A stretch of DNA of 64,000 nucleotides. Source: Micropterix aruncella. Its lineage: Eukaryota; Arthropoda; Insecta; Lepidoptera; Micropterigidae. Below the pieces are notes generated by a model. That model was not told where the DNA came from and ran no database searches. It saw only the letters and a program-made list of their open reading frames with translations. Numbering within the stretch: the first letter of the stretch is position 1; each line of letters starts with the position of its first letter. The position numbers and the translations under genes are program-made. Of this stretch, positions 11,071-21,756 are shown one piece after another. The DNA is taken from positions 27,654,418 to 27,718,417 of the forward strand of contig OX155952.1 of the NCBI GenBank assembly GCA_944548615.1, given 5' to 3'.

Positions 11071-11300
11071 GGTGTAATATAGATGGACGGAGGGACGAAG
11101 AACTCGGTATTATAGTGAGTGAGCAGATCTAAATTGGCCAGGGTCATAATTGCTTTCAGCTTCTTCACTACGAGCGCGTATACTTGCGCTTCTTCCTACA
11201 AGATAATTCTGGAATTAACTACAACATGGACGATGAAGCTAAACGCTGCCAAATGCACTGTCATTTAAAACGGCAAAACGCAACCCCAAACACCAATACT

Positions 11301-12426
11301 ATCTAGGGCAGTGGCGTGCCCAGGGTTCGTAAATAGGGCAAGCCCGACATACCTTTTTGTGTTTTTTTACGCTTTTTATAGTAAAAAAGTGGTACCTCTT
11401 TACTCTTTAATCTTCAGTTTGAAATTTACTGCTTGGGTCGTACATTCAATAAAGCACACTGAAGGCATGCTACTGCAAGACAGAATTTAACATATACTTA
11501 TCAGCAGTCGCATACCTCTAGTGGCTTTAAAGGACTCTCTTGCGTCGTTGCGTCTCAAACGAGGTGCTGAGTTATTTTGTAGATTGTTTTCATAAATTTG
11601 ATCAAATTCATATTGAAATTCAACACGTAACCAAGTCTGAAATTCCTTTATTTTGTTTTCCTTCATTAATTCCTATAACCCACATCGACTTGTGATTTTT
11701 GAAGAATGTTGTACAAGCTCTCAGCTTTTTCAAAAATTCGGCGGAAAACAAGGTGAAACAATTTAAATGGAATGATCGCATCGAGTTTTCAAAATTCTCC
11801 GCTGCTAAAACCTTATCCCCGTCCCAGTCCTGCGGGTTGTTACATATGTCAGAAAACAAAATAATAAGAATACATTACTGACCACAAAGGACAATTTCCT
11901 CCATTTTTTGTCAGGCACTAAAAACCACAAATCAATTGAAATTACACAATAAAAAATTAGCCCGACGTCACTCGCACATTTAAATCCAAACTAATTATAA
12001 TGAAGTCGCGCTTTCTGTTGACACGTTCGCATTCACAGTTCGCATTCAACGTCATGGCTAAGCAAGCCCGGCTTAGCTCCCGATACAAAAGTTGTATATA
12101 GACATATATTGTTTAGCGTAATTTGCCACAGGTGCGAATGAGAGGAACACTGATTTTGAAAGCCGCATTGAAAGCCCAATATGTGCGAGCGAAACAGCAA
12201 TCGCGCCCTGTCGATAATTATCGCACCTGTCGATAACAGTTTTTTTCTCGCGTGGAGCGAGCTGTGCGCGTTAGATGGCAGTAGTAGCGCTAGCAAAATA
12301 ATTTATTTAATTGTTTTTTTTACGAATTGTGTTATTAATTTATTTAATCGTTAATTTGGAAGTATAGGCAAGCCAGGCTTTTCGGCTTATATGAAGAGAC
12401 CGCCACTGATCTAGGGGGGTTAATGC
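11301..12426. mobile_element. hAT-superfamily DNA transposon with 8-bp target duplication
   Basis: ATCTAGGG flanks the element on both sides (11301-11308 and 12419-12426). Between them the ends are CAGTGGCG at the left and CGCCACTG at the right. An 8-bp duplication with CAG-type terminal repeats is diagnostic of hAT. The element proper is 1110 bp, far shorter than an autonomous hAT. A minus-strand frame at 11620-11859 contains NPQDWDGDKVLAAENF and may be an eroded transposase segment (W-D-x-x-T-x-x-x-A is common there), but this is weak. It is therefore a deleted, non-autonomous copy. The perfect target duplication argues for a relatively recent or well-preserved insertion. Confidence 0.9.
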
Positions 12427-13085
12427 CATTACAAAGTACCAAGAAGCGAAAAGTTTTAGGTATTAGGATGAACTGCAGTAGGGGAAACATATTACACAAA
12501 TCGTGAAAAGGCTAACTCAGTTATTTACTTCATCCGCAACTCATTCCACCGAGATAGTTTATCGCACCAATCGTATATAATGGACTATTTTTAGAGTTTG
12601 GATTCCTAAGCTGGAATCTTTACTATATGAAAGGCAAGAATCTTCTCGAAAAAGCGCAAACCCAAAGAACCAACATGCCAGTAAGTTTTAAAAATCGGAA
12701 TACACAGAATGGCTCCTAAGATTTTAACTGCAATTGCAATATTCGAAGATCGTCGGCTCATCGAAACTTACAAGTTACTCAATGGTTTTATAATTGCCTC
12801 GAGCTTTTTTCAATTTTTATACGAAATCATGTAGGTACATCAACATCGAGTACCATACAATCAACTGAAAAAATGTGTTTTACACCAATTACAGATAATA
12901 CTCCCAATTAAACCGGGTTGTAGGGGGTTCAAATATATTATCAGTATTCAAAAATAAACTGTCTATTTATTTACTCGCTTTGTTTGATATTTAGGACAGT
13001 TTTTTCAGATGATTAATACTCTACTTACTTACTTAAGCAGTTGTTATTATAGGTTTCTACTGGCACTACTGCAACTAAACTATTT
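12427..13085. other. Unassigned AT-rich sequence
   Basis: No gene or repeat recognised. Confidence 0.5.
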
Positions 13086-13610
13086 ACTATATCAGCAACC
13101 TCTCCCTTATGTCGCGGTGATTCGGTGTCTACCGAATCTATCGCGGACCACGGCATCCTTTGTCCAACTGTTCACCCGGAATCGGATAGCCGATTAGTCG
13201 TTTCAAGAGCAGTCCGTAAGGTTAATAACCACCCCCGCACTATAGGAAACAAAGCCGTTTCCTGACTCCCCCGGATATCAGTCGGAGTGCATAGTCGATT
13301 GACTGACGCCGCACGGTGCGCAAACCGTCCAGGAGCGCCCGAAGGACGATTCACAGGGTAACTGGCCCGCAGGCGCAGAGTCCTACCCGAACTCGCACTT
13401 CTGCTTGGAGGCTGACGGATAAGTGTTGACCTGTGAGTAAGGCCGACCCTAGTACTTGCATCATAATGGCCCAACTGCACTGGGCCCATTAGCTCCCCGT
13501 TGTGTAGGTACGCAGTAAATAATGCGTTGGTTTGAGAGAAGCTTTCGGCTCGCCGCGTACTTTTCCTCTCGTGTGCCATCTACGTCGCGTTATATTCCCC
13601 GCCCCTGGAG
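13086..13610 (-). repeat. Interspersed repeat family F3, copy 2 (inverted)
   Basis: In reverse complement it aligns block by block with the copy at 4.2 kb: GCTCCTGGACGGTTTGCGCA, CACCGTGCGGCGTCAG, TTTCCTATAGTGCGG, GCTCTTGAAACGACTAATCG and GGTCCGCGATAGATTCGG. The distal part (CTAGACAGTGG to TGACGGGC) is absent, so it is truncated. The 135-codon frame across it is a by-product of GC richness. Confidence 0.82.
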
Positions 13611-14102
13611 CGTTGCGTAGCCGAAAAAAGCGATGAAATTATCCACGAAACGCGGGCATTCCGTGTAAAAGCTGCCCTTTAATTGCGTTGGAATTTGCAC
13701 GGGCGGCGTCGCCCGCGGCCCACGAAGAATTTGCCTAAGCAGCGAGCAGCCACTGAATGCCGTGACCAATGCGCTTTGCTACCGGAGAAAATGGTGGGAA
13801 AATATCGGATGTTTATTCATGAAATGATACCGATGAATGGACTAGATGGAGGAATGATGGAGATGAATGAAGTAGGAGAATGCAGTCCTCAACAAACCGA
13901 ATAATGGGTATCATAGATATGTCCTAGAAGTCGATTAGACGATGACCGAAAGGGACCTTCAAGTAAGGCAGCCGTGATAGGTAAAGTCATTTAGTAATTC
14001 TGTACCTGTCTTTTATTTTTATTGCGTACAAAAGTGTCTTAAAGGTAACCTTTTTTGACGTGATAATGTAATTTATAATTTACATGGGAAATATTAACTA
14101 TC
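13611..14102. other. Unassigned sequence
   Basis: A 73-codon plus frame at 13683 (Met-rich) has no support as a gene. Nothing else recognised. Confidence 0.45.
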
Positions 14103-14349
14103 GCTTTCGTACTCATGTACTGGCCGCGCCAGATTTCTCGGTCCCTAGCCCGCATGCTCAGATCACACGTATTGCATTTATTAACACCAATACACTGAAT
14201 CCAGAAAGGGTTAAAAATCCTAATCCTTTAAAGGATTTCTATCCCTTTTTGGTTTCAGTGCATCGGTGTTCAATAAATGGAATTCTTGTAATCTGACCAT
14301 GTGGGCGCCCTCAAGAGATTTGGCGCGGCCTATAGTCAAGGTACTAAGC
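14103..14349. mobile_element. Near-full-length palindromic foldback element
   Basis: The two halves are diverged reverse complements around an axis near 14229/14230 (AATCCTTTAAAGGATT). Arm pairs include GGCCGCGCCAGATTTCT with GGCCGCGCCAAATCTCT, ATGCTCAGATCACACG with ATGGTCAGATTACAAG, CATTTATTAACACC with CATTTATTGAACACC, and CACTGAATCCAGAAAGGG with CACTGAAACCAAAAAGGG. Arms of about 120 bp would form one long hairpin. No coding capacity; a foldback-type MITE. Confidence 0.8.
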
Positions 14350-15142
14350 AAAAGAGGGTACAATAGGTTAGCGAGTAGAAAAATGCTGCCTTTTGAATCA
14401 CAGCTGGTCACCTCAAGCGTCATGTGTTTTTCCATGATTTTGCGTCACATCAAGATAGAAGGGAAATTTCTGTGGCCTTTATAACTTAAAAATGGGAAAA
14501 TCCATCTCCGTGAATATTAATTTATGTTAATTGAAAACAATGTAATCTTCAAACTATGGTAGTTATAAACTTTTTTAGATATATACCTACTAGTATCGGC
14601 GCATAGTGAGATAAGGCGAATAGAGGAATTCATTGATTGAATGAATATTTTTTTATGTAGTGCATTGTGAAATTTAAAATCCATACATTCCATTCATTCA
14701 ATTTTAAAATTATCTCAAGAAATACCAAACTACTGAAATACCTAAAAACTCATATATTGTTAAAAAGCAATCATTTATCTTTCAATTTGTGTATTTAACA
14801 ATTTCGACATGTTTTTACTGCACATATAATAGTTTTCCTGACATATCGACTATTTTTGATCTTATAAAGTAAGCCATCAACAGGTTGCTCAATATTTTTT
14901 TCTGAATTATATAATGTGTATATGTGTGTTTATATTGCGACCCAAAAAATGTCTCCTTAATATAGGACAACTCATTCAAAACAAACGTTTTATTCAAAAT
15001 TTTGGTCTAAGCAACAGAATAAGTGCTGTTGTATAGTATCTTAAGTTTTCCTATTTTGTTACATGTACACAAAACAATATAGTCTTTGAAGCAAAAAAAA
15101 AAAGTTTTTTGTTATCCGTTTGTTTAGTCAACATTCAAAGTC
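14350..15142. other. Unassigned AT-rich sequence
   Basis: No gene or repeat family recognised. Confidence 0.5.
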
Positions 15143-15181
15143 TCAGAACAGAGAATATTCTGAAAGTATGTTCTGTTCTGA
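15143..15181. repeat. Small inverted repeat, 10-bp arms
   Basis: TCAGAACAGA and TCTGTTCTGA flank a 19-base loop, just outside the larger foldback element. Confidence 0.8.
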
Positions 15182-15188
15182 GGTCTTC

Positions 15189-15485
15189 GGGGCTCTCTTG
15201 ACGATCAAGCATGCTTGTCAAGCTTCGCGTCGCGGGCTGGGAGAAGATCGTGAACCCCAGGAAATATGCAAATATTTTTTTTAAATATGCCTAATTTTGT
15301 AGTTGTATACCAGGGAGTCACGTCATTCATCAATCCTATTCGTGACTCCCTGGTATAAACTACAAAATTATTAATTTTTGGTAAACATTACAAAAACATA
15401 TTTGCATATTTCCTGCGGTTTACGATCCCCTTCCTGCCCGCGACGCGAAGCTTGTCAAGCATGCTTGATCATCTAGAGAGTCCCT
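15189..15485. mobile_element. Foldback MITE with about 130-bp arms
   Basis: The left arm carries CAAGCATGCTTGTCAAGCTT, CGCGTCGCGGGC, GGAAATATGCAAATAT, AATTTTGTAGTT and ATACCAGGGAGTCACG. The right arm carries the same blocks in reverse order and complement, with 18 unpaired bases (15323-15340) in the middle. Only a few mismatches and small gaps separate the arms. Noncoding. The high arm identity at the outer and central blocks suggests a fairly young element. Confidence 0.9.
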
Positions 15486-15895
15486 AACGGCTGCTTTGGA
15501 CGCGCTACCTACCCGGTAATCATCCGCCAACTCTCACTCGCCCCGATATTCGAGAATCCGCGCGCGCGTCGTTGAAAAGAGGCGGCACCCGAAATCCGGC
15601 GGTCATAAATCCGGCCCGATGCGCTCCCGGCCCCATTCCTCCCGCTCCCGGAGGCCGCTAGGGCCGCGCGCTTACAACATGCAAAAACGTACGGCAATTT
15701 AAATATTTAAGATTACCGAAAAAAGGAGCGCTGCGATGCGGCCGCGAAGCGATTACCGCTCGCATCGCCCGCGAGCCACCGTCCGGCCCCAGATACGAGG
15801 GTGGCCCCACCACGCATTTTCCATCTAGTGAGCGGCCCTGTATTTTATAATGCCCAATTCACTCAGCGATTGTTTTGCGCTAGATCAGTGGTAGG
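15486..15895. promoter_or_regulatory. CpG-rich island, unassigned
   Basis: Dense CpG and G+C (for example CCCGCTCCCGGAGGCCGC), flanked by foldback and hAT elements. No repeat match was found except that 15812-15870 weakly resembles the distal end of the F3 copy at 17.05-17.13 kb (TTCCATCTA..GCGGCCCTG). Confidence 0.25.
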
Positions 15896-16258
15896 CAAAC
15901 TTTTTCCACGAGGGACCAAAAAAAAAAAATTATTATAAATTTCACACGGGGCCGACCGGAGTGAATTACAACTAAAATGCATTTTGTTTTGAAGTTTTCT
16001 TTATTATTTATTATGAAATTTGCAGATAGTTATACTATAATAAAGAAACTGCATAATTTAATTATCCGAAGTTGAAGGCCCTGGCATGGTCGGTGTATGT
16101 GAAACATGGAACTGCTTTTGATTGGCCATGATGTCCTCGTAAGTGGGTTCGAGCTGAGACGTAATTACTCATATTTTAAAAGAGTCGTTGCTGGCGGGCC
16201 GGATTAAAGCCCGTCGCGGGCCGAAGTTGGCCCGCGGGCCGTACTTTGCCCACCAGCG
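15896..16258. mobile_element. hAT-type MITE
   Basis: Left end CAGTGGTAGGCAAACTTTTT; right end in reverse complement CGCTGGTGGGCAAAGTACGG. These are the CAGNGGT-GGCAAA-type ends common to Charlie-like hAT MITEs. The GGGCCG / CGGGCC subterminal blocks also pair. Size 363 bp, noncoding. An 8-bp target duplication is not recognisable, so it is probably old or the boundary is off by a few bases. Confidence 0.7.
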
Positions 16259-16357
16259 GGTTTTCTTTATTTATAAGTCAATGAGCAGCATTATGCTAAC
16301 TTGGCAGAAACACATATATTTTTTTTACAAGAACAAATGCCAATTAAAACAAATTTA

Positions 16358-17030
16358 GTTGTCAACTACAACGGGCGAACCCGTCACCTCAGGAAGTTTT
16401 AACGATTAGTCGTTCTTTCTCCCGTGAAGTGAGCGCAGAAGACTTGGATAAAACAGTCTACCGTCAAGCTCCGCCACATGCCCCTAAGAGGCCAACGCCT
16501 TAACCGCGAGATAACCAGGTGTGTTACCCAGCGGGCTTACACTCACGCCCTTACTTCCAATTGTGACCAGATTACTCCAGTCTCTCGATTGGTTACGAGT
16601 TCGAGGTCACTTGCGCGGTCCTCTCCCTTACGAAGCGGTGAAACGGTGTATACCGAATCTATCGCGGACCACGGCATCCTTTGACCGGCTGTTCACCCAG
16701 GATCGGGTAGCCGATGGTCGTTTCAAGAGCAGTCGCCGTAAGGTCCGCAACCACCCCCGCTCTATAGGAAACAGTACTGCTTCCAGATTCCTCCGACTGT
16801 TAGTCAGAGTGCACAGTCGATTGGCTTACGCCGCACGGTGCGCAGACCGTCCAGGAGCGCCAGAAGGTTGATTCCTAAGGGAAACTAGCCCTAAGGCCAT
16901 AGCCCTGCCCTGGCTCCCACTTTTAGCGTGGAGGCCGCCGGATGGGTGTTGACCCGTGAGTGTGACCAACCCTGAACAGAATGGGTCTTCGTGGTTATCT
17001 CAGCGAGGGCTCATTAGCTCCCAAATTATA
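16358..17030 (-). repeat. Interspersed repeat family F3, copy 3 (inverted, fullest)
   Basis: Begins CAACTACAACGGGCGAACCC, the complement of the GGGCTTCGCCTGTTGTAGTTG end of the 4.2-kb copy. It then carries all shared blocks in order: AAGTGAGCGCAGAAGACTTG, GGCCAACGCCTTA, CGAATCTATCGCGGACCACG, TCGTTTCAAGAGCAG, CGCTCTATAGGAAAC, ACGCCGCACGGTGCG and ACCGTCCAGGAGCGCC. With the 4.2-kb copy it defines both halves of the family. A 116-codon frame within it is incidental. Confidence 0.85.
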
Positions 17031-17806
17031 ATATTACCATGAAATAACGAAAGGCTACACGACGCACGCTTCCATCTAAAAAGAGGCCCTGTGGCATATA
17101 AAGCCCTACTGAATAAGGCCCTATTCAACTAGCGCAAAAACTGACACTGGCAGGGGGATGGATCGCTTTACATGTTTGCTGTACTACAAACATTCAAGAA
17201 AGGTCTAGGTCTAGGAATTCTAAATTCTCAAATAATATCGACCTTTTATCTGCATTGTGCAAAAAATTTGAATACAATAATTTCTTAGTTAAACAAGGCT
17301 GTAGAACATGAAAACATTTGAGAATGTCGAATAAATTGCACATTTTGTCATCCGAGTGGAGGTCAGTAACGTAGGCTTTCTACTGGGAAGCCAGCTGCCA
17401 ATTCCGTCAAATGAGGCCCATTCACTTAATAAAGATATCAATCCACCAATCAATCGTTGATTTAAAATCCGAATGAGCAGTGACGTATCTATAACGATAA
17501 TGCGAGTATCTATAGAGATAATGACGAAAGCATTGATTCAGAATCGAAACAGCTAAATCGTTCAGAGTGGGCGAGTACAATTCCACGATTAATTTAGTTC
17601 AATTAACACTTTGCACGTCACTACAACTACAACGCCTCTCATAATGGACTAAAACGATATTTTCGACGGCACTTCATAATAGGTATTATAAACATTGCGT
17701 CGAGATAAATTGACATAACTAATCGATTATTATTGTGGTTTTAAATACGAGTTTAATTAATGCCTGTGCATTAGCTAAGCAACGATTTTGAGTCATTATT
17801 CTTGAG
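17031..17806. other. Unassigned sequence
   Basis: Nothing recognised; mostly AT-rich. Confidence 0.5.
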
Positions 17807-17980
17807 TTATAAATAAAACAAAATGAGATTTTATCGCGTGTAGTTTCAAGCACCCGACGCTGCGGCGATGTTACAACCGCCGTTGTCCAGAGTAGACTGG
17901 GTCCAGTCTTATGACTGATGTTTAGGGTAAGCGTCGGATGCTTTGAAACTCACACTGCAAATTCCGATTTTATATAATTT
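17807..17980. mobile_element. Foldback family F2, complete but diverged copy
   Basis: Left arm ATAAATAAAACAAAATGAG then TTTATCGCGTGTAGTTTCAA and CACCCGACG. The right arm (CGTCGGATGCTTTGAAACTC to CCGATTTTATA) is its complement. The centre holds GGCGATGTTACAACC and GTTGTCCAGAGTAGACT, shared with the 51.7-kb copy. Confidence 0.82.
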
Positions 17981-18578
17981 AATATCTAACAACTGCGATA
18001 GTCTTCTATTTTATATTACGAGCCTCTTCGGAGAGGAAGTTGCGTATAAAGTGCGCCAGTCTCGACGTTTGCAAAAAAAGCGCAAATTGTGTGGTCTCTA
18101 ACATTCCTGAAAGAGTGTCGTGACAGTAGCGTGATTCCTAATTGTGGGCGGATCCATCTCCAATAAGAATATACAAATTTACCGTAGTCAACAGCGGTTG
18201 TAAAATAGCTGAAACGTTAGGTGACACAGAACCAAACATAACCGAAGATAATGTATCACAGAAGAATGGTAATATATAGAAATATGAATAGTCTAATATA
18301 TAAATAATAGATCTATAGTAATTAATGTAAATAAGTTCATGAAATACAGATAATCAAATTAAAGTAATTACGTAACATTAGAAATAGAATAATAATGACT
18401 ATCACATGTCCATGTTACGTGGATATTTTTATAAATGCAATTTATTTAATTGCTAACTCTCATATTAACATGTTGACCATTTTATTGTATTGCCTAACAA
18501 TCAAAATGAACGCTGAAATTATCTGAAACGTACTTTAGAAATTGCAAATTTTATCTTTATTTTTGGTGTTTTTTAAAC
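17981..18578. other. Unassigned AT-rich sequence
   Basis: Nothing recognised. Confidence 0.5.
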
Positions 18579-18850
18579 ACCGTGGAATTTTAATTGCGCA
18601 CACAATTTTAAGGGTTGATAGGTACTACCCATTAAATAGATCATAAAATATATTTTTTATATTTTTTAATTACATAAAATGAAATACAAATATAATACAA
18701 AACTATTCGTGTGCCATACTTTATTATTTTATTGTTTTTTTTTTTAAACTTTTTTTGGCGAATAAAAAAAACAAAAAAAAACAGTTTTGTGATCTATTTA
18801 ATGGGTACAATCACCCTTTAAAATTTTGTGCGCAATTAAAATTCCACGGT
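18579..18850. mobile_element. MITE with about 60-bp terminal inverted repeats
   Basis: Ends ACCGTGGAATTTTAATTGCG and CGCAATTAAAATTCCACGGT are exact complements for the first 20 bases. Pairing continues through CCCATTAAATAGATCA / TGATCTATTTAATGGG. The middle is AT-rich and noncoding. Size 272 bp. Confidence 0.88.
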
Positions 18851-19986
18851 AATGTTGACCGGTTTGAGTTTCGCAGATTGTGAAGTTCAATTGGCGTGAA
18901 TTCTAAATTCAAAGTCCTTTGTAGTTGGGGAGTTAGTGATTTTTTTCGGTACTGATTTTTCAGGTCACCAAACATCGATAGCATTATTCAGCGACTAATT
19001 CTAAGCAGCGGCCACGTATTTTGTAAGGGAGTTTCCTGATGAGTTTCATGGAAATGCTTTTGAATATACAGATGTACTGCACTTTTTTTTAGCACTAATG
19101 AAAATCGTTTTATCGTAGAAAAAATATCTGGCTGCTCTATCTCTATAGGTATGGCAAAGTCGTCTGGTACCTGAAAAACCTAACTTAATGGTGGCCCTTT
19201 CCTTCCGAGACCGGAAAATTTGTCAGATGACACTTAACATTATAGCGATAGCTTAGTATAACATTTGGCTGTGATTTGTAATCGCCAAACCCTTTCCAGA
19301 CTCGTTTTATTGTCATCATAGTGACATGCATTAAACTATGTTGACGCGCAGCAAACGAATTACGCGCATACTCGTAGAACACTGCGCACAACCATAAACC
19401 TTAGTAGTGTCTGGCTAGGCTTTAGTTATTATGACCATTATCAAGTAGTGGTTTTTTCGTGGAATTATAGGATCTATTATCCTGTATAAAAATTTCAAGA
19501 CTGTGAAAATTAGAGGAATAAGTTTGTATTTTTGTCTAATTTCTAAATCCCGCCAGACGCATTCCACGACGTTTTAAAGAAGCTACACTTCTTTCAAATG
19601 ATAATCTGTGAAAACATCAATTTGTATTATATTATAAGAGTTATACCTGTAAAAATAAGGGCGACTTATCCGTAAATCACATCGATTTTTTCCGTTTTTG
19701 TAATTGTAGAAGTGTTTCCGCCAGACTAGCTTCGTTCAAATATAAATAGGCCAGATTGCTTTTTTGTGCATTTAATAATCTACTCTTGTTAATGGTTAAG
19801 ATTTATAACTGGGAAAATAGGTACAATTCGAATGCACCTAAATCACATAAACCTCGCCAGACTCGGAATTTCTTGATTAGCATCAATTATAGACCAGATT
19901 TAATTACTTTTACAAACTGGGAAAATAAGTCTTAAAAATATTCTCTACCTCACGATTATTACAATTTAATTCAGAAATAACGACAC
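18851..19986. other. Unassigned sequence
   Basis: No exon, RNA or repeat recognised. Confidence 0.5.
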
Positions 19987-20765
19987 TGGCCCGTATTCTG
20001 TTTCTCGCAGGCTTAGTTTGAGCTGGTTCTAAAGATTAGGAACTTAAGCACCTTCATTATTTTGTTGGTATTCCGTTTCATCAAAATTAAGAACCGGTCT
20101 TAAATCTTAAAACTTTCCATTTTGTCTATGGCCGTTCCAAAGCGGGGTCTTAATTTTGACAGCTCGGTCACTCGCTCGTACGCCCGCCGCGCGTCCTCTC
20201 GTCACCGCACGCTAATTGTCGCCACGTTTTCGTTTGTTTTAAAATATACAAATATACAAGGATTATCATACAATATACAAGACTAAAAATATATAGTAGT
20301 ATATTTATCATAATGTACAAAAATATTGTCACAGAACTTTCAGGGCAAAATATACATAGATATTAATTAACGATTACTTACGATAATAGGCGCTCATCTT
20401 CTTCGATTTAAAAGCCAATGCTAAGCAAACATCTTTGAAATCGCGAAAAAATATCTTCATAAAAATATCAAAATAAAAAATCACGAGATAAACAAGAGCT
20501 ACACGGCGACTGCTGGATTTAGACCGTTCTTAGTTAAGACCCCGAACAAGACTCATCCGCCATGACACTTGTAAAAACGGAATACCAAAAAGGGTCTAGA
20601 CAATGCTTAACGTCAATTTCAGCACCTGATGAGCTCTACATAAGTTCCACGCTCCAATTAGGACCCATGAAAGGGAATACCAAAACGTCAGTTCAAAATT
20701 AAGCGTCGTTTTAGCGCGTTTTTAGACCCCAAGTTAGGCTCCTGCGAGAAACGGAATACGGGCCA
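19987..20765. mobile_element. Non-autonomous DNA transposon, 779 bp, GGCCCGTATTC ends
   Basis: Left end TGGCCCGTATTCTGTTTCTC and right end, read inward, TGGCCCGTATTCCGTTTCTC match over about 45 bp with GCAGG following. Inside, a subterminal motif resembling ACGGAATACCAAAA recurs near both ends (20075-20100, 20573-20595, 20672-20690). No transposase frame. Superfamily uncertain; the ends resemble PIF/Harbinger or hAT-like MITEs, but the target duplication is not resolved. Confidence 0.82.
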
Positions 20766-21196
20766 TTGTGTAAACTTAAGCGCTCCGCGTTAAGCTCCGT
20801 GAAAACTTGTCGGTTGAGACTTTGCGGCATTTCGGTGTTATATATGGTATACGTAGTGAAGAGCATCTTCGTACGTTAATTAGAAATTGATATTTAAAGT
20901 AAACCCATAAATATATCCGAGGTAAATCCCGCCAGGCTGCTGGAGCAAGACGCGCCCCCCCCCCCTGAGAGGGCGCGCTAGACTTAGCGCCCCACCCGCT
21001 GCGAAACAAGCGTAAGGGGTAAATTGCTTCCGAAACAAGTACACTTAGCGCCTTGTGATGCTACTGCAAAAATAGACCTATCATCGCACCTCGGCGAGAA
21101 AAGGGATAAAAGTCAAAATTAAATAATTTAAATCGAATATCAGAAAAGCATCCGTTGCGAAACATCGACACATGGCGGGCACTAGATGTTTTATTA
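20766..21196. other. Unassigned sequence with an 11-base C run
   Basis: The homopolymer C run is at 20955-20965. Short minus frame at 20776-21009 has no support. Confidence 0.45.
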
Positions 21197-21740
21197 CACG
21201 ACTACCCAACAAAAGACGAGTGTAAAATGTGTTCAGAATTCATCTATGTATGTTTTCTGTTTATTTATTCCACCATATCTTCAAAACGCTTATTTTAGAA
21301 CTGTTTTAGAACTGTGTGCTATTGTTAGAATCGTTATGTCATCCCGGGTGTCATAGGGTACCTTAACTGTCCAAATAGCAAGTATACCTTAACTGTCCAA
21401 ATAGCAAGTAGTTGTCTAAATGTCCAAATGCCAATAAATTAACATAAATATATCGTGTTTAGTGTGAAATGGAAGGTCTGATTAAGTACATTACGGAAAT
21501 ATACATGTATTTATATAGATACATAAACCACAAATAAATAACAAAAACCTTAAAAAAAATAATTATAAACGTAACTTATAAACGCTTGAACTGATTCAGA
21601 AGTGTATGATCGTGAACCTTACTTGATATTTGGACAGTTTAGGTATCCTATGACACTCTGTATGATATAACAATTCTAAAAATACCCCACACTTCTAAAT
21701 CGGTTCAAGCGTTTAGAAGTTATGTTTATAATATCCGTAT
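21197..21740. repeat. Interspersed repeat family F1, copy B with inverted partial copy
   Basis: From 21197 (CACGACTACCCAACAAAAG) to about 21580 it follows copy A. It contains a local duplication of ACCTTAACTGTCCAAATAGC (21360-21410). After 21570 a short plus-oriented piece (AACTTATAAACGCTTGAAC) is followed by an inverted piece (GTTCAAGCGTTTAGAAGTTA at 21704-21723), forming a foldback. The LINE starts immediately after it. Confidence 0.8.
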
Positions 21741-21756
21741 ACATGGTAGGTATACA

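Noticed and set aside
13172..13579. 135-codon frame as a protein
   Set aside because: Lies wholly within a copy of repeat F3, and the frame is not kept in the other copies.
16478..16871. Overlapping frames of 68 and 116 codons
   Set aside because: Also inside an F3 copy; not conserved between copies.
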